This document shows, piece after piece, positions 1-7,564 of a stretch of DNA of 15,719 nt. Source of the stretch: Demequinaceae bacterium UBA4004 (GTDB lineage: Bacteria; Actinomycetota; Actinomycetes; Actinomycetales; Demequinaceae); assembly GCA_002384765.1 (NCBI GenBank), contig DGBM01000237.1:1-15719 (forward strand). Reading direction: 5' to 3'. Made by a program: the position numbers and the translations under genes. The first letter of the stretch is position 1. Each line of letters begins with the position of its first letter. The notes below the pieces were generated by a model. It did no database searches. It was given only the letters and a program-made list of their open reading frames with translations, and was not told the DNA's origin.

Positions 1-1288
1 AGGCGCCGATGTGCTGGGTGATGCCACCGGCCTCACCCTCGCCCACCTTCGCCGACCGGATGCTGTCGAGCAGGCGGGTCTTGCCGTGGCCGACGTGACC
101 CATGACCGTGACGACGGGCGGGCGAACCTCGAGGTCCTCGTCCGTCTCCGCCTCGAGCTCCGCCTCAAGGTCGAGGCCGAAGTCCTCGAGCAGTTCGCGG
201 TCCTCCTCCTCGGGCGAGACGATCGTGATCTTGTAACCCAGTTCCTCGCCGAGGGCCTGGAAGGTCTCCTCGTCGAGCGACTGCGTGGCCGTGGCCATTT
301 CGCCCAAGTGGAACAGGACCGTCACCAGCGAGGCGGGGTTGACGTCGATGCGGTCGGCAAAGTCGCTCAGCGTTGCGCCGCGGCGCAGGCGAAGCGGCGT
401 GCTGCCGTCGCCTCGCGGAATCTGCACGCCGCCGATCGACGGGGCCTGCTGCTGCTCGTACTCCATCCGCTTGGCGCGCTTGGACTTCCGTCCCCGTGTG
501 GGGCGGCCGCCTTGGCGACCGAAGGCACCAGCCGTGCCGCCGCCTCGGCCGCGTCCACCGGCAGCCGGACGGCTACCAGGAGGACCGCCGAAGCCGGGAC
601 GCTGTCCGGCCGGAGCGCCACCAGGGGCCGCGCCGGTACGCGGCGCGAAGCCGCCTGGACGCGCGCCGCCTGCAGCGGGACGACCGCCGGCAGCAGGAGC
701 GCCGGGACGGGCACCTGGCGTTGCGCCGGGTGCGCCACCCGGACGCGGGCGCGGTGCGCCTCCGCGAGCGGCTTGGAACGGGTTGTTGCCGCCCGGTCGC
801 TGACGCGGCGCGCCGGGACGAGGCTGGAAAGGATTGTTGCCGCCCGGTCGGGGACGAGGGCGCGGCATGTCGCTCGGAAGCGGTGCTACCGGCTTCTTGT
901 CGTCAGTGGCGGCCTTCGCCGTCTTGTCCGACGCCGCTGCTGGCTCCGGCCTGTCGGCGGAAGCCGACGGGGCAGCCTCGGCAGGCTTGCTCGCCGCCGG
1001 CACCGACTCGGAGCCCTGAGGCTCCCGCGCGGGCTCGGGTTCGGACGCTGCCGGCTTGGGGGCGGCGGGCCGGGGCGCCGGCTTGGACACCGCCGGCTTG
1101 CTCGCGGGCTCCGACGTGGGCGGCGTCGCGGGCGCGGGGAAGGCCTCTTTGGCCTTACGCACGACGGGCGCCTCAAGGGTCGACGAGGGACCCTTGACGT
1201 ATTCGCCAAGTTCGTTCAGTTTGGCAATGAGGTCCTTGCTCGGAACACCGAGCTCCTTCGCGATCTCGTGAACGCGGGGCTTAGCCAC
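1..1288 (-). CDS. infB: Translation initiation factor IF-2, N-terminal part (runs off the window)
   Basis: IF-2 is the GTPase that brings initiator fMet-tRNA to the 30S subunit and promotes subunit joining. The 429 codons present start at a GTG (1286-1288) preceded by an AGGAG ribosome-binding site and begin [15 protein letters not shown], the typical actinobacterial IF2_N domain (residues 1-50). A long Pro/Ala/Gly/Arg linker with RPGGNNPFQ repeats follows (about 55-290). A second IF2_N-like domain containing [13 protein letters not shown] lies at about 300-355, and the GTPase domain starts near residue 390 ([10 protein letters not shown]). The reading frame agrees at both ends. The G1 loop (residues 397-404) reads GHVGHGKT; the usual fourth residue is Asp, so residue 400 is an unusual Gly. 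The T of the G2 region (GGITQHIGA) is present. It is the last gene of the rimP-nusA-rnpM-infB group. Identity is certain; the rest of the gene lies outside. Confidence 0.97.
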   Translation of the reverse strand, partial: MAKPRVHEIAKELGVPSKDLIAKLNELGEYVKGPSSTLEAPVVRKAKEAFPAPATPPTSEPASKPAVSKPAPRPAAPKPAASEPEPAREPQGSESVPAASKPAEAAPSASADRPEPAAASDKTAKAATDDKKPVAPLPSDMPRPRPRPGGNNPFQPRPGAPRQRPGGNNPFQAARGGAPRPRPGGAPGATPGARPGAPAAGGRPAAGGARPGGFAPRTGAAPGGAPAGQRPGFGGPPGSRPAAGGRGRGGGTAGAFGRQGGRPTRGRKSKRAKRMEYEQQQAPSIGGVQIPRGDGSTPLRLRRGATLSDFADRIDVNPASLVTVLFHLGEMATATQSLDEETFQALGEELGYKITIVSPEEEDRELLEDFGLDLEAELEAETDEDLEVRPPVVTVMGHVGHGKTRLLDSIRSAKVGEGEAGGITQHIGA

Positions 1289-1339
1289 AATTCTCCTGTC
1301 TCGGTCCGACCAAGACAGGGTCGAACCATCGTTACTGCG

Positions 1340-1364
1340 GGGTACTCATTTACGGGTACTCATT
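1340..1364. repeat. 11-bp tandem direct repeat in the rnpM-infB gap
   Basis: GGGTACTCATT occurs at 1340-1350 and again at 1354-1364, a 14-bp period, inside the 117-bp gap between rnpM and infB. Directly beside it, GGATGA (1365-1370) and TCATCC (1381-1386) can pair as a hairpin with a 10-nt loop. These elements would lie in the RNA just upstream of infB. No function can be assigned from sequence alone. Confidence 0.5.
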
Positions 1365-1405
1365 GGATGACCATGGGCTTTCATCCTGTCCGGTCGATGG
1401 GTGGG

Positions 1406-1663
1406 CTACGGTCCGCTTGTCGAGCGGAACGCCGGATGCTCGACGAGCCCCGACGCATCGAAGGTTGCCGTGCGAAATGCGCGGCCAAATGCGTGGCGCC
1501 TCGTCGCGTGCGAGAGGCAACGCCCGTCCGGATGGAGCCATGCTCCCCGACCCGGCGCGACTGCTGATTCGTCGACCGCTAGGCGGCCGTCGGTCAGCAC
1601 CACTCGCACAAGAACCGACCGAGCGTCTTGCCGTCGACATCCCACGCACGTGCGCACAGGCAC
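1406..1663 (-). CDS. rnpM: YlxR/RnpM family RNA-binding protein
   Basis: An 85-residue protein of the YlxR family (DUF448), described in Bacillus as an RNase P modulator (RnpM). The family signature is visible: PVRTCVGCRRQ at residues 2-12 and GRGAWLHP in the middle, followed by CLSHATRRHAFGRAFR. The two Cys of CVGC and the basic surface are typical for this small nucleic-acid-binding fold. The start is a GTG (1661-1663) with AGGA only 3 nt upstream, a tight spacing; no other in-frame start lies between it and nusA. It sits between nusA and infB, the conserved position of this gene in Gram-positive bacteria, and is probably co-transcribed with them. Length is normal for the family. Confidence 0.93.
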   Translation of the reverse strand: MPVRTCVGCRRQDARSVLVRVVLTDGRLAVDESAVAPGRGAWLHPDGRCLSHATRRHAFGRAFRTATFDASGLVEHPAFRSTSGP

Positions 1664-1728
1664 ATGTCCTGTGGGGCGCGCGTCAGAGCCCGGCTCGACG
1701 TTCGGCCCACCCAGTCTAGCGCGCTCGA

Positions 1729-2718
1729 TCAGTTCGGGTCACCTTGCTCCTGCGGTGCTTCGTCAGATCGGATGTCGATGCGCCAGCCCGTGAGCCGCGC
1801 CGCAAGGCGCGCATTCTGGCCTTCCTTGCCGATCGCGAGCGACAGGTGATAGTCCGGCACGATCACGCGAGCGGCCCGTGCCTCGGCATCCACCACGGTC
1901 ACCGACACCACTCGCGAGGGCGACAGCGCATTGCCGACGAACGTGGCCGGGTCGTCGTCCCAATCGACAATGTCGATCTTTTCGCCACGCAATTCGCTCA
2001 TGACGGCGCGCACTCGGGCGCCCATCGGGCCGATGCACGCGCCCTTGGCATTCACGCCGGGAACGGTGGCCCGGACGGCCATCTTGGAACGGTGACCGGC
2101 CTCGCGGGCCAGGCTCATGATCTCCACGGTGCCGTCGGCGATCTCGGGCACCTCCATCTCAAACAGTTTGCGCACCAGCCCGGGGTGGGTGCGGGACAGG
2201 GTGATCGAGGGGCCCTTGGCGCCGCGCGCGACCGTGAGCACGTAGCCGCGCAGTCGCTCGCCGTGGACGTACGTTTCCGTCGGCACCTGCTCGTGGCCGG
2301 GCAACAGCGCCTCGACGTCTCCCACATCGACGTGCACGTTGCGGGGGTCGGCGCTCTGCTGAATGACGCCGGAGACCAGCGTGCCCTCCTTGTCGGCGTA
2401 CTGGCCCAGCACGGCATCGTCGCCCGCTTGGCGAAGCCGCTGCACTATCACCTGCCGAGCGGTCGCGGTCGCAATCCGGCCGAAGTCGTGCGGAGTGTGC
2501 TCGAACTCGGGGCCGGGCAGCCCGTCCTCTGTCTCCTCGCGGGCGTGGATCGACACCTTGCCAGAGTCGCGGTCCACGATGGCTCTGGCGTGAGCGTATG
2601 CGCCAGGGGTCTTGTGATAGGCGCTGAGCAGGGCCTGCTCGATCGCGTCGATCAGCACGTCGAGCTTGAGATCGCGCTCCTTTTCGAGTCCCCTGAGGGT
2701 CACCATGTCGATGTCCAC
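1729..2718 (-). CDS. nusA: Transcription termination/antitermination factor NusA
   Basis: NusA binds RNA polymerase and nascent RNA and modulates pausing, termination and antitermination. The 329-residue protein shows the N-terminal polymerase-binding domain (1-105), an S1 domain (about 109-175, with ADKEGTLVSGVI and GPSITLSRTHP), KH1 (about 180-275, with GPMGARVRAVMSELRGEKIDIV) and KH2 (LAIGKEGQNARLAARLTGW at 294-312). It ends soon after KH2 and lacks the acidic repeats found in E. coli NusA, which is normal for actinobacteria. The annotated start is a GTG (2716-2718) with a weak GGACGGA upstream; an ATG four codons later (2704-2706) is a possible alternative. It lies 39 bp after rimP. Confidence 0.97.
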   Translation of the reverse strand: MDIDMVTLRGLEKERDLKLDVLIDAIEQALLSAYHKTPGAYAHARAIVDRDSGKVSIHAREETEDGLPGPEFEHTPHDFGRIATATARQVIVQRLRQAGDDAVLGQYADKEGTLVSGVIQQSADPRNVHVDVGDVEALLPGHEQVPTETYVHGERLRGYVLTVARGAKGPSITLSRTHPGLVRKLFEMEVPEIADGTVEIMSLAREAGHRSKMAVRATVPGVNAKGACIGPMGARVRAVMSELRGEKIDIVDWDDDPATFVGNALSPSRVVSVTVVDAEARAARVIVPDYHLSLAIGKEGQNARLAARLTGWRIDIRSDEAPQEQGDPN

Positions 2719-2757
2719 GTTGTGTTCCGTCCGTTCTGTCGGCTGGGCCCGTTGGCC

Positions 2758-3222
2758 TCAGTCGAGTCGCTTCATTTCGACCTGCACGCGTCCGAGCGTC
2801 ACGTCGGCAAGCGCGACCGTGCGGACCTCGCCATCGTGGTCGAGAACCAGATCGGTGTCCGTCACCTCGATGATTCGCCCCGTCACCGCATCGCCATTCG
2901 CCATCTCCAGCGTCACCAGCCGCGTGCGCGCGCGCAAGAAGTGCCTGCGCAACGTGAGGGGCCGATCGGTGCCGGGTGTCGAGACCTCGAGGAGGTAAGC
3001 ACCGGAAGGGACGTTCGCCTCATCGAGCGCGTCGCCGATGGCGCGCGAGGCCGCAGCCACGGTGTCGAGGTCCGCCGATCCGACGGCGTCCTGAGGAAGA
3101 TCAACGGTCACGAGCACACGGGTGTGCTTTCCAGCCGCGGACACCGTCACGGAGTCCACCATGAGGCCCACGGCCTCTGCCACTGGTCCCGCCAGGTCAG
3201 CGATGCGGTCGTCGAGTTTCAT
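2758..3222 (-). CDS. rimP: Ribosome maturation factor RimP
   Basis: RimP assists 30S subunit maturation in the cytoplasm. The 154-residue product begins MKLDDRIADLAGPVAEAVGL and contains the family segment YLLEVSTPGTDRPLTLRRHF, followed by a C-terminal SH3-like part ending in VQVEMKRLD. The reading frame is open further upstream, but the ATG at 3220-3222 was chosen because GGGAGG lies 6 nt before it and the protein then has normal family length. It is the first gene of the rimP-nusA-rnpM-infB group. Its 5' leader contains a small GC hairpin (GCGCG at 3236-3240 pairing with CGCGC at 3245-3249) just before the ribosome-binding site. Confidence 0.95.
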   Translation of the reverse strand: MKLDDRIADLAGPVAEAVGLMVDSVTVSAAGKHTRVLVTVDLPQDAVGSADLDTVAAASRAIGDALDEANVPSGAYLLEVSTPGTDRPLTLRRHFLRARTRLVTLEMANGDAVTGRIIEVTDTDLVLDHDGEVRTVALADVTLGRVQVEMKRLD

Positions 3223-3280
3223 TCGCTGCCTCCCTGCGCGCTCACGCGCGTTCCGTTGCTTCACTTGTACTCGCCCCCCG

Positions 3281-3286
3281 ATTCTA
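3281..3286 (-). promoter_or_regulatory. Candidate -10 element upstream of rimP
   Basis: Read on the minus strand this is TAGAAT, five of six bases of the TATAAT consensus, in the 97-bp divergent gap between rimP and the DUF4439 gene. It would place the transcript start roughly 50 nt before the rimP ATG. No good -35 box is visible at 16-18 bp, so this is a weak call. Confidence 0.3.
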
Positions 3287-3319
3287 CGGCCCGCCAGCGG
3301 CGCGTGGGAGACTACGCGC

Positions 3320-4417
3320 ATGGCGGTTCTGGAATGGGGCGGCGGCTCGGTCAGTTCAAGGGTGTGCGTGGCGATTCTTGTGGGGGCCGTGGCGGTGACG
3401 TTATCGGGCTGCGGGGTTCGCTTGGAGGGCGATCCCCCCGCGTTTCCCTCGCCAGACGAGGTCACCGTCGCTCGGGATTCGCTCGCCGACGCAGTGGCAG
3501 GGATTGTCGAGGCTGCCGGGCGGGAGGGCGCCGACGCCGACGAAGTTGCGGTGGGGGCGTCCGACGCCGCCGCGGCTCATCTTGAGGTGCTCGGCGGAGT
3601 GTATGTCGCGTACCCCTCTGCTAGCCCGTCGTCGGACGATGACGCGACCACGTCCCCCACCCTCCAGCCCACGCTTTCGGACGCGGTCGCCACGGCGCGC
3701 GAGATCGCCGCTACCGTCGCCGCCACCACGGCCGACGCTGATCTCGCCTTCCTTGCCCGGTCGATGGATCTCGAGTGGGCGTTGCGCGAACTGTGGGCCG
3801 TGGAGGAGGCCACTGCCGCGCAGGCCGAGGCGGAGGCCGCCACTGCGTCGGCTGCTCCCACGGCGCCTCCCACCGGCGAAGCCGACGCCACCGATGAAAC
3901 CCCCGGCGACGCAGACCCTCGGTGGTTCCCCCTCGCGGACGGCTCGATCAACTTCACCGCTGGCTTCGTTCCCACCGCGACTACTGGCGTGGCATCAACG
4001 GGCCTTGCACAGGAAACACTGACAGTCCTCGCGCTGAAGGAGGACGAGGCGCGCTTTGCGTACGAGACGCTCGCGGCGCAGGAGTTTGGGCCGCGCAGGA
4101 CCGACGCGCTCGGCAGGTCCCGCCTTCACGCCGAACGTTCCGACACCCTCGCCACGCTGCTCGATGCGGATCCCCGCACACCGTTGTACCAAGTGAGGGA
4201 CACGGACCTGCTCGACCCTGACTCGAGACGCTCTCTCGAACGCTCGCTCGAAGCGGATTTGGCGTGGCGGTACGCGGCGCTACTCGATGGCGCTTCTGCA
4301 GACGACGCCGCGTGGCTCCTCAACGCATCATTTGACGCCTACGCGAGGGCGATGCGCACCGATGGCTTCACGGCGGCCGATGTGCCGACGCTTCCAGGGC
4401 TGACGGTCATCCCCTAG
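3320..4417 (+). CDS. DUF4439 ferritin-like domain lipoprotein
   Basis: A 365-residue protein with a lipoprotein signal: hydrophobic stretch at about 15-28 and lipobox LSGC with Cys31, so it is probably anchored outside the membrane. A low-complexity Ala/Thr/Glu-rich section occupies about 150-215. The C-terminal part (about 220-365, with TVLALKEDEARFAYETLAAQ and a helical end) fits the actinobacterial DUF4439 ferritin-like family; its biochemical role is unknown. The ATG at 3320 has GGGAG about 10 nt upstream; a longer open frame to the left overlaps rimP and is rejected. DUF4439 genes commonly lie beside rimP or proS in actinobacteria, so this is ancestral flank rather than island. Its TAG overlaps the TAG of a convergent gene remnant. 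Confidence 0.85.
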   Translation: MAVLEWGGGSVSSRVCVAILVGAVAVTLSGCGVRLEGDPPAFPSPDEVTVARDSLADAVAGIVEAAGREGADADEVAVGASDAAAAHLEVLGGVYVAYPSASPSSDDDATTSPTLQPTLSDAVATAREIAATVAATTADADLAFLARSMDLEWALRELWAVEEATAAQAEAEAATASAAPTAPPTGEADATDETPGDADPRWFPLADGSINFTAGFVPTATTGVASTGLAQETLTVLALKEDEARFAYETLAAQEFGPRRTDALGRSRLHAERSDTLATLLDADPRTPLYQVRDTDLLDPDSRRSLERSLEADLAWRYAALLDGASADDAAWLLNASFDAYARAMRTDGFTAADVPTLPGLTVIP

Positions 4418-4485
4418 GTGTACTGACCCGGATCGTTGTTGACGTAGGAGAAGCCTCCGGGGTCGAACTGGAACTGTCTAGTTCC
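4414..4485 (-). pseudogene. 3'-terminal remnant of an unidentified gene
   Basis: On the minus strand, 23 codons ending at TAG (4414-4416) translate with the tail QFDPGGFSYVNNDPGQYT, a composition that looks like real protein rather than chance. The frame is closed upstream by TGA at 4486-4488 and has no plausible start. Its stop shares the palindromic CTAG with the DUF4439 stop, a tight tail-to-tail arrangement typical of two convergent genes. The inference is that a neighbouring gene was truncated when the accessory block arrived. The protein family is not recognised. Confidence 0.45.
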
Positions 4486-4678
4486 TCATTTCGAGCCCAT
4501 GATGGCGCGGTCGTGGCGTGCGGCAGTGGTTGCACTTTGTGCCCGGCAGAGATTGTCCCCGGCCCGGTCTTCCCGGGGTCTCAACGAGTATTGCTCATAC
4601 CTAGCGCTCGCGCAATCGTGTTATCTGATTGGAGCATTGGCCCTTGAGACGGCGGCATTCGACAGGGCATAGTGAATC
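4486..4678. other. Gene-free junction region
   Basis: No convincing reading frame is seen on either strand. The one feature noted is a possible hairpin, CCCCGG pairing with CCGGGG around 4557-4581, without a T tract. It lies between the truncated remnant and the 3' end of the exporter operon and may contain the left junction of the accessory block. Confidence 0.4.
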
Positions 4679-4708
4679 GCCAACCGCATGGTTGGCCGAC
4701 TGGCCAAC
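4679..4708 (-). terminator. Two mutually exclusive hairpins after the exporter operon
   Basis: GCCAACC (4679-4685) pairs with GGTTGGC (4690-4696) across the loop GCAT. The same central arm, GTTGGCC (4691-4697), can instead pair with GGCCAAC (4702-4708) across GACT. Both stems are 7 perfect base pairs and they share the middle strand. They lie 17-47 bp beyond the permease stop codon, so transcript termination or 3'-end stabilisation is likely. No T tract follows, so it is not a textbook intrinsic terminator. Confidence 0.45.
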
Positions 4709-4725
4709 GCGTACCGGGCAAAGCG

Positions 4726-5802
4726 TCACGGTATCCGGAGTTCCCGTGCTGGATCCCTGCGGGACGCGTATGCGGCAGGTACAGCGGATGCCGCCACGAC
4801 CACTGTCTGGAGGATCACGGCAACCGCGGCAGCAAATGTGAGAGAGACGGCAACCCCGGTGATGGCGAGAATCCATAGTGACACGCCGCCGCCGATGGTA
4901 ATACCAACGGCCCCCGTTAGGATGCCCTGGAGCAGAATGCCCAGAGCGAGTTGACGCCGAGACGCACCGATAGCGCGCCTCAGGCCCATCGTTCGCCGAC
5001 GTGACCGCGCGACGGCGAGCTCGCTCAGGGCAAGAACCGCTGCGCCACCCACCATGATGGCAAGCGTCACGAAGCGCGCACTCTCAAAGCTCGACCCCGC
5101 GATGCGGCTGCGCAGGTCTCCGATCTCGGGGCTAGACTCGATCGAGATCTTCGAACCATCGAACCCCGAAAGAGAGTCGGCGATCGCGCTCGTCAAGACA
5201 CGCACGTGCTGGGACGAGGCCGCCTCGATCACAATCAAGGCGACGTCCTGGTCGCTCGCGGGCCCTGTGGCAATAGCCGTGTTGTCGAGAGTGCCATAGG
5301 TCAGCAGCGACGTTCGCGCCTCGTCGACGACGTACACCGCGTGAGTGGAGTCCTCCAGAACACCCCGCGAACCCGTGAATCCCATTGAGTCGAGCGCGCC
5401 CCGAGAGGCCGCCGCGTCAATTGCGACTCCATCGGGAGCGGCCTCGCACACGGCCTCAGTGCCCGCAAGGCAGGTCCTCAGGGCGACGGGACGTCGTGGC
5501 CCGACAGCGGTTGACCACGCGTCGCGGGCTGGGCCAAGCACAACCATGGCGGACACCGGCTCAAGTGCCTGCACCGCTCGCACATCGTCCAGCGATACAT
5601 CGAGGCTTGAGTCAAAACGCACGACGATTGTTCGCGAATCTACACTCTCAAGGGCGTCGAGCGCGGCGAAGCCCGCAGCCACCGATGAACCGAAAATGAG
5701 GAGTGTCGCCGCGTAGGCGACGGCGGTCGTTGCAATCGCAAGCGCAGTCGCGCCGCGGCGCGCTCGCGCATCCCGGAGTACCTCCTCGAGTAGAGCGATC
5801 AC
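4726..5802 (-). CDS. MacB/FtsX-family ABC transporter permease
   Basis: A 358-residue membrane protein with the FtsX/MacB layout. TM1 is at about 19-45, a large extracytoplasmic domain spans about 50-240, then come TM2 (243-263), TM3 (287-313) and TM4 (317-346). The cytoplasmic loop RRRTMGLRRAIGASRRQL after TM2 and the ending RRDPARELRIP are typical of the family. Such permeases work with a LolD/MacB-type ATPase and, in tripartite pumps, an adaptor. They act on substrates at the outer membrane face rather than through a classical channel. It starts at a GTG overlapping the ATPase stop by 4 nt (GTGA) with no clear ribosome-binding site, implying translational coupling. It is the last gene of the operon. 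Cys111 and Cys119 in the external domain could form a disulfide. The substrate is unknown. Confidence 0.85.
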   Translation of the reverse strand: MIALLEEVLRDARARRGATALAIATTAVAYAATLLIFGSSVAAGFAALDALESVDSRTIVVRFDSSLDVSLDDVRAVQALEPVSAMVVLGPARDAWSTAVGPRRPVALRTCLAGTEAVCEAAPDGVAIDAAASRGALDSMGFTGSRGVLEDSTHAVYVVDEARTSLLTYGTLDNTAIATGPASDQDVALIVIEAASSQHVRVLTSAIADSLSGFDGSKISIESSPEIGDLRSRIAGSSFESARFVTLAIMVGGAAVLALSELAVARSRRRTMGLRRAIGASRRQLALGILLQGILTGAVGITIGGGVSLWILAITGVAVSLTFAAAVAVILQTVVVAASAVPAAYASRRDPARELRIP

Positions 5803-6479
5803 GACACTGTTTGTACGTCGCGCCCAGTAACGGCGCTGCCGGTGAGCTCAGTTTTCCGATCGCATGCCCGGACTACCTCGGGGTCGTGCGTAACAATCAC
5901 GACCGTCGCGCCAGCGTGAGCCGCACGCGCGAGCACGTCCATGACCTTCGTAGACGTTTCGGAGTCGAGATTGCCTGTGGGCTCGTCGGCAAGGATCACG
6001 CGGGGCTCATGCAGCAGGGCGCGGGCGAGCGCGATGCGCTGGGCCTGGCCCCCCGAAATCTCGCCAGGCCTGCGCTCCAACGGCACCTCGACGCCAACCG
6101 CGGCGACCAGAGTGTGTGCACGATCGAGCCATTGGGCACGTCGCTCGCCGCGATATGCCGCTGGCAACAGAATATTGTCGAGCACACTCCGGTGCGGGTC
6201 GAGGCTCGCATCCTGGAAGACAAAGCCGAACACCCGCGACCGCAACCGAGAGCGCTGGCTGTCCGACATGTTGCCAACCTCGTGCCCGTCCACCACGATC
6301 GACCCGCTGCGCGGCCGCAGCATAGTACCGAGGAGAAACAGCAGCGACGACTTGCCGCAGCCGCTCGGCCCTGTGATCGCGACCGTCTCGCCTGATTGGA
6401 AGTTGTCTGACCACCCGTCAATCACGGTCTGGCGTGGACGATATCCAAATGTGACGTCGCGGGCGACCAGCGGCATCAT
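5799..6479 (-). CDS. ABC transporter ATP-binding protein (MacB/LolD type)
   Basis: A 226-residue nucleotide-binding subunit with all expected motifs: Walker A GPSGCGKSS (37-45), Q-loop FVFQD (Gln89), signature ISGGQ (141-145), Walker B VILADE (161-166) followed by PTGNLD, and the switch histidine in VTHD (His198). The DEPTGNLD form and the short length place it with the MacB/LolD/FtsE group, which pairs with FtsX-like permeases such as the next gene. The start ATG overlaps the adaptor stop (ATGA), and its own stop overlaps the permease start, so all three are translationally coupled. A second ATG follows directly and may be the true start. Confidence 0.93.
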   Translation of the reverse strand: MMPLVARDVTFGYRPRQTVIDGWSDNFQSGETVAITGPSGCGKSSLLFLLGTMLRPRSGSIVVDGHEVGNMSDSQRSRLRSRVFGFVFQDASLDPHRSVLDNILLPAAYRGERRAQWLDRAHTLVAAVGVEVPLERRPGEISGGQAQRIALARALLHEPRVILADEPTGNLDSETSTKVMDVLARAAHAGATVVIVTHDPEVVRACDRKTELTGSAVTGRDVQTVS

Positions 6480-7564
6480 CCTGTCCCGCCCTCTGCGACG
6501 AGAACGGCCATGCCGGCCACGACGCCCTCCCCTTCCACCACGGCAATTCCTGTAGCCGAGGCGGCTATCTCAACATCCACGGGTTCCCCGACCAGCGGCC
6601 GGAGGCTCACACCGCCAGCCTCATCCGTCCACAGCGCCGTGACCGGAACTGTCAGCCCTGAGGTCTGCGGCACTCGGACCACGGTTGCGAGGACCGCGGT
6701 ACTCAACTGATCCAGGCTCTCAGCGCAGCCCTGATCGCACAAAGGTGAATCGTCGGGACTCGTGATCTCGACACGTGTATTTCCAGACTCGGTGGCCTGC
6801 CGGTCCCCGACCTTGCCATCGATCTCTTGCTCGCCCACCACGACGGTGACCGCTGCCCCCGCAGGAATTTCCGCACTCTGGGTCTCGGGTACCACGATTG
6901 AGGTGGAGGCTTGCGCAGCTATCGGCGTCAGGAGCGGCTCGCCACCGACAAGTATGGCACCCACCGCATATTCGGTGCTCACTGCGACAGCGGCCGGGAG
7001 CTGCGGAATAAACACGATATCGCCGATGCCAATAACTCCGGTGTCGTCGACGTACAGATCGCGTTGCCACGCGCGAACCGCATTCACGAACTGCTGGCCC
7101 GCCACACCGTCGACCGGACCCGAAAGGAGACCAGCGTCCGCGAGCATCTGCTGGGCCTGCCGCACGTCCTCACCGGCTGCGCCACGCGCGATGTCGCGGT
7201 ACATCGGCACAGTGCCCACCGCCACTGTCACCGGTCGTTCGTCTACTTCGTACAGCTGGTCGCCTGCAGATATCCGAATGACGTGGTCCGACGGCATCGC
7301 CGTCAACGTCCCCGTTGCGCGGTTCAACACCGGGACCAAGGTTTCCCGCTCGATGACGGCGCTGTACTGAGACGAGTCCTCAACCGTACCCTCCACCACC
7401 CGCACCGTCACAGGCTCAGGCTCGGAAGGCTCTGGCACCGGATGGGCCATCACACCCACGGCCCAGACCACCGCCATTGCTCCGACGACGACTACGAGCG
7501 CGCCGAGAGTCCCGAGAGTCCTGCGGATCGCGCTATTCCCTCGCGCGCTGGCGTTCCCCATCAC
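6476..7564 (-). CDS. MacA/HlyD-like membrane adaptor with peptidoglycan-binding domain
   Basis: A 362-residue protein with a short basic N-terminus, one membrane span (about 17-39) and an extracytoplasmic remainder. Residues about 52-118 and 190-360 look like the beta-rich barrel and lipoyl-like parts of periplasmic adaptors. Between them, where Gram-negative adaptors carry a helical hairpin, is a PG_binding_1-type domain at about 127-170 (GAAGEDVRQAQQML, VDGVAGQQFVNAVRAWQ). This suggests anchoring of the exporter in the cell wall. A CxxxC pair (Cys276, Cys280) lies in the external part. The GTG start overlaps the upstream lipoprotein stop by one base; the adjacent ATG (7559-7561) is an alternative. 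It overlaps the ATPase gene by 4 nt. Fold assignment is by pattern, not search. Confidence 0.8.
   Translation of the reverse strand: MMGNASARGNSAIRRTLGTLGALVVVVGAMAVVWAVGVMAHPVPEPSEPEPVTVRVVEGTVEDSSQYSAVIERETLVPVLNRATGTLTAMPSDHVIRISAGDQLYEVDERPVTVAVGTVPMYRDIARGAAGEDVRQAQQMLADAGLLSGPVDGVAGQQFVNAVRAWQRDLYVDDTGVIGIGDIVFIPQLPAAVAVSTEYAVGAILVGGEPLLTPIAAQASTSIVVPETQSAEIPAGAAVTVVVGEQEIDGKVGDRQATESGNTRVEITSPDDSPLCDQGCAESLDQLSTAVLATVVRVPQTSGLTVPVTALWTDEAGGVSLRPLVGEPVDVEIAASATGIAVVEGEGVVAGMAVLVAEGGTG

Noticed and set aside
11..1567. 518-codon open frame on the plus strand
   Set aside because: It is antisense to infB, whose protein sequence is unmistakable; long reverse frames are common in high-GC Ala/Gly/Pro-rich genes.
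1744..3585. 613-codon open frame on the plus strand across nusA and rimP
   Set aside because: It lies opposite two well-recognised genes and encodes a His/Arg-rich sequence with no domain logic.
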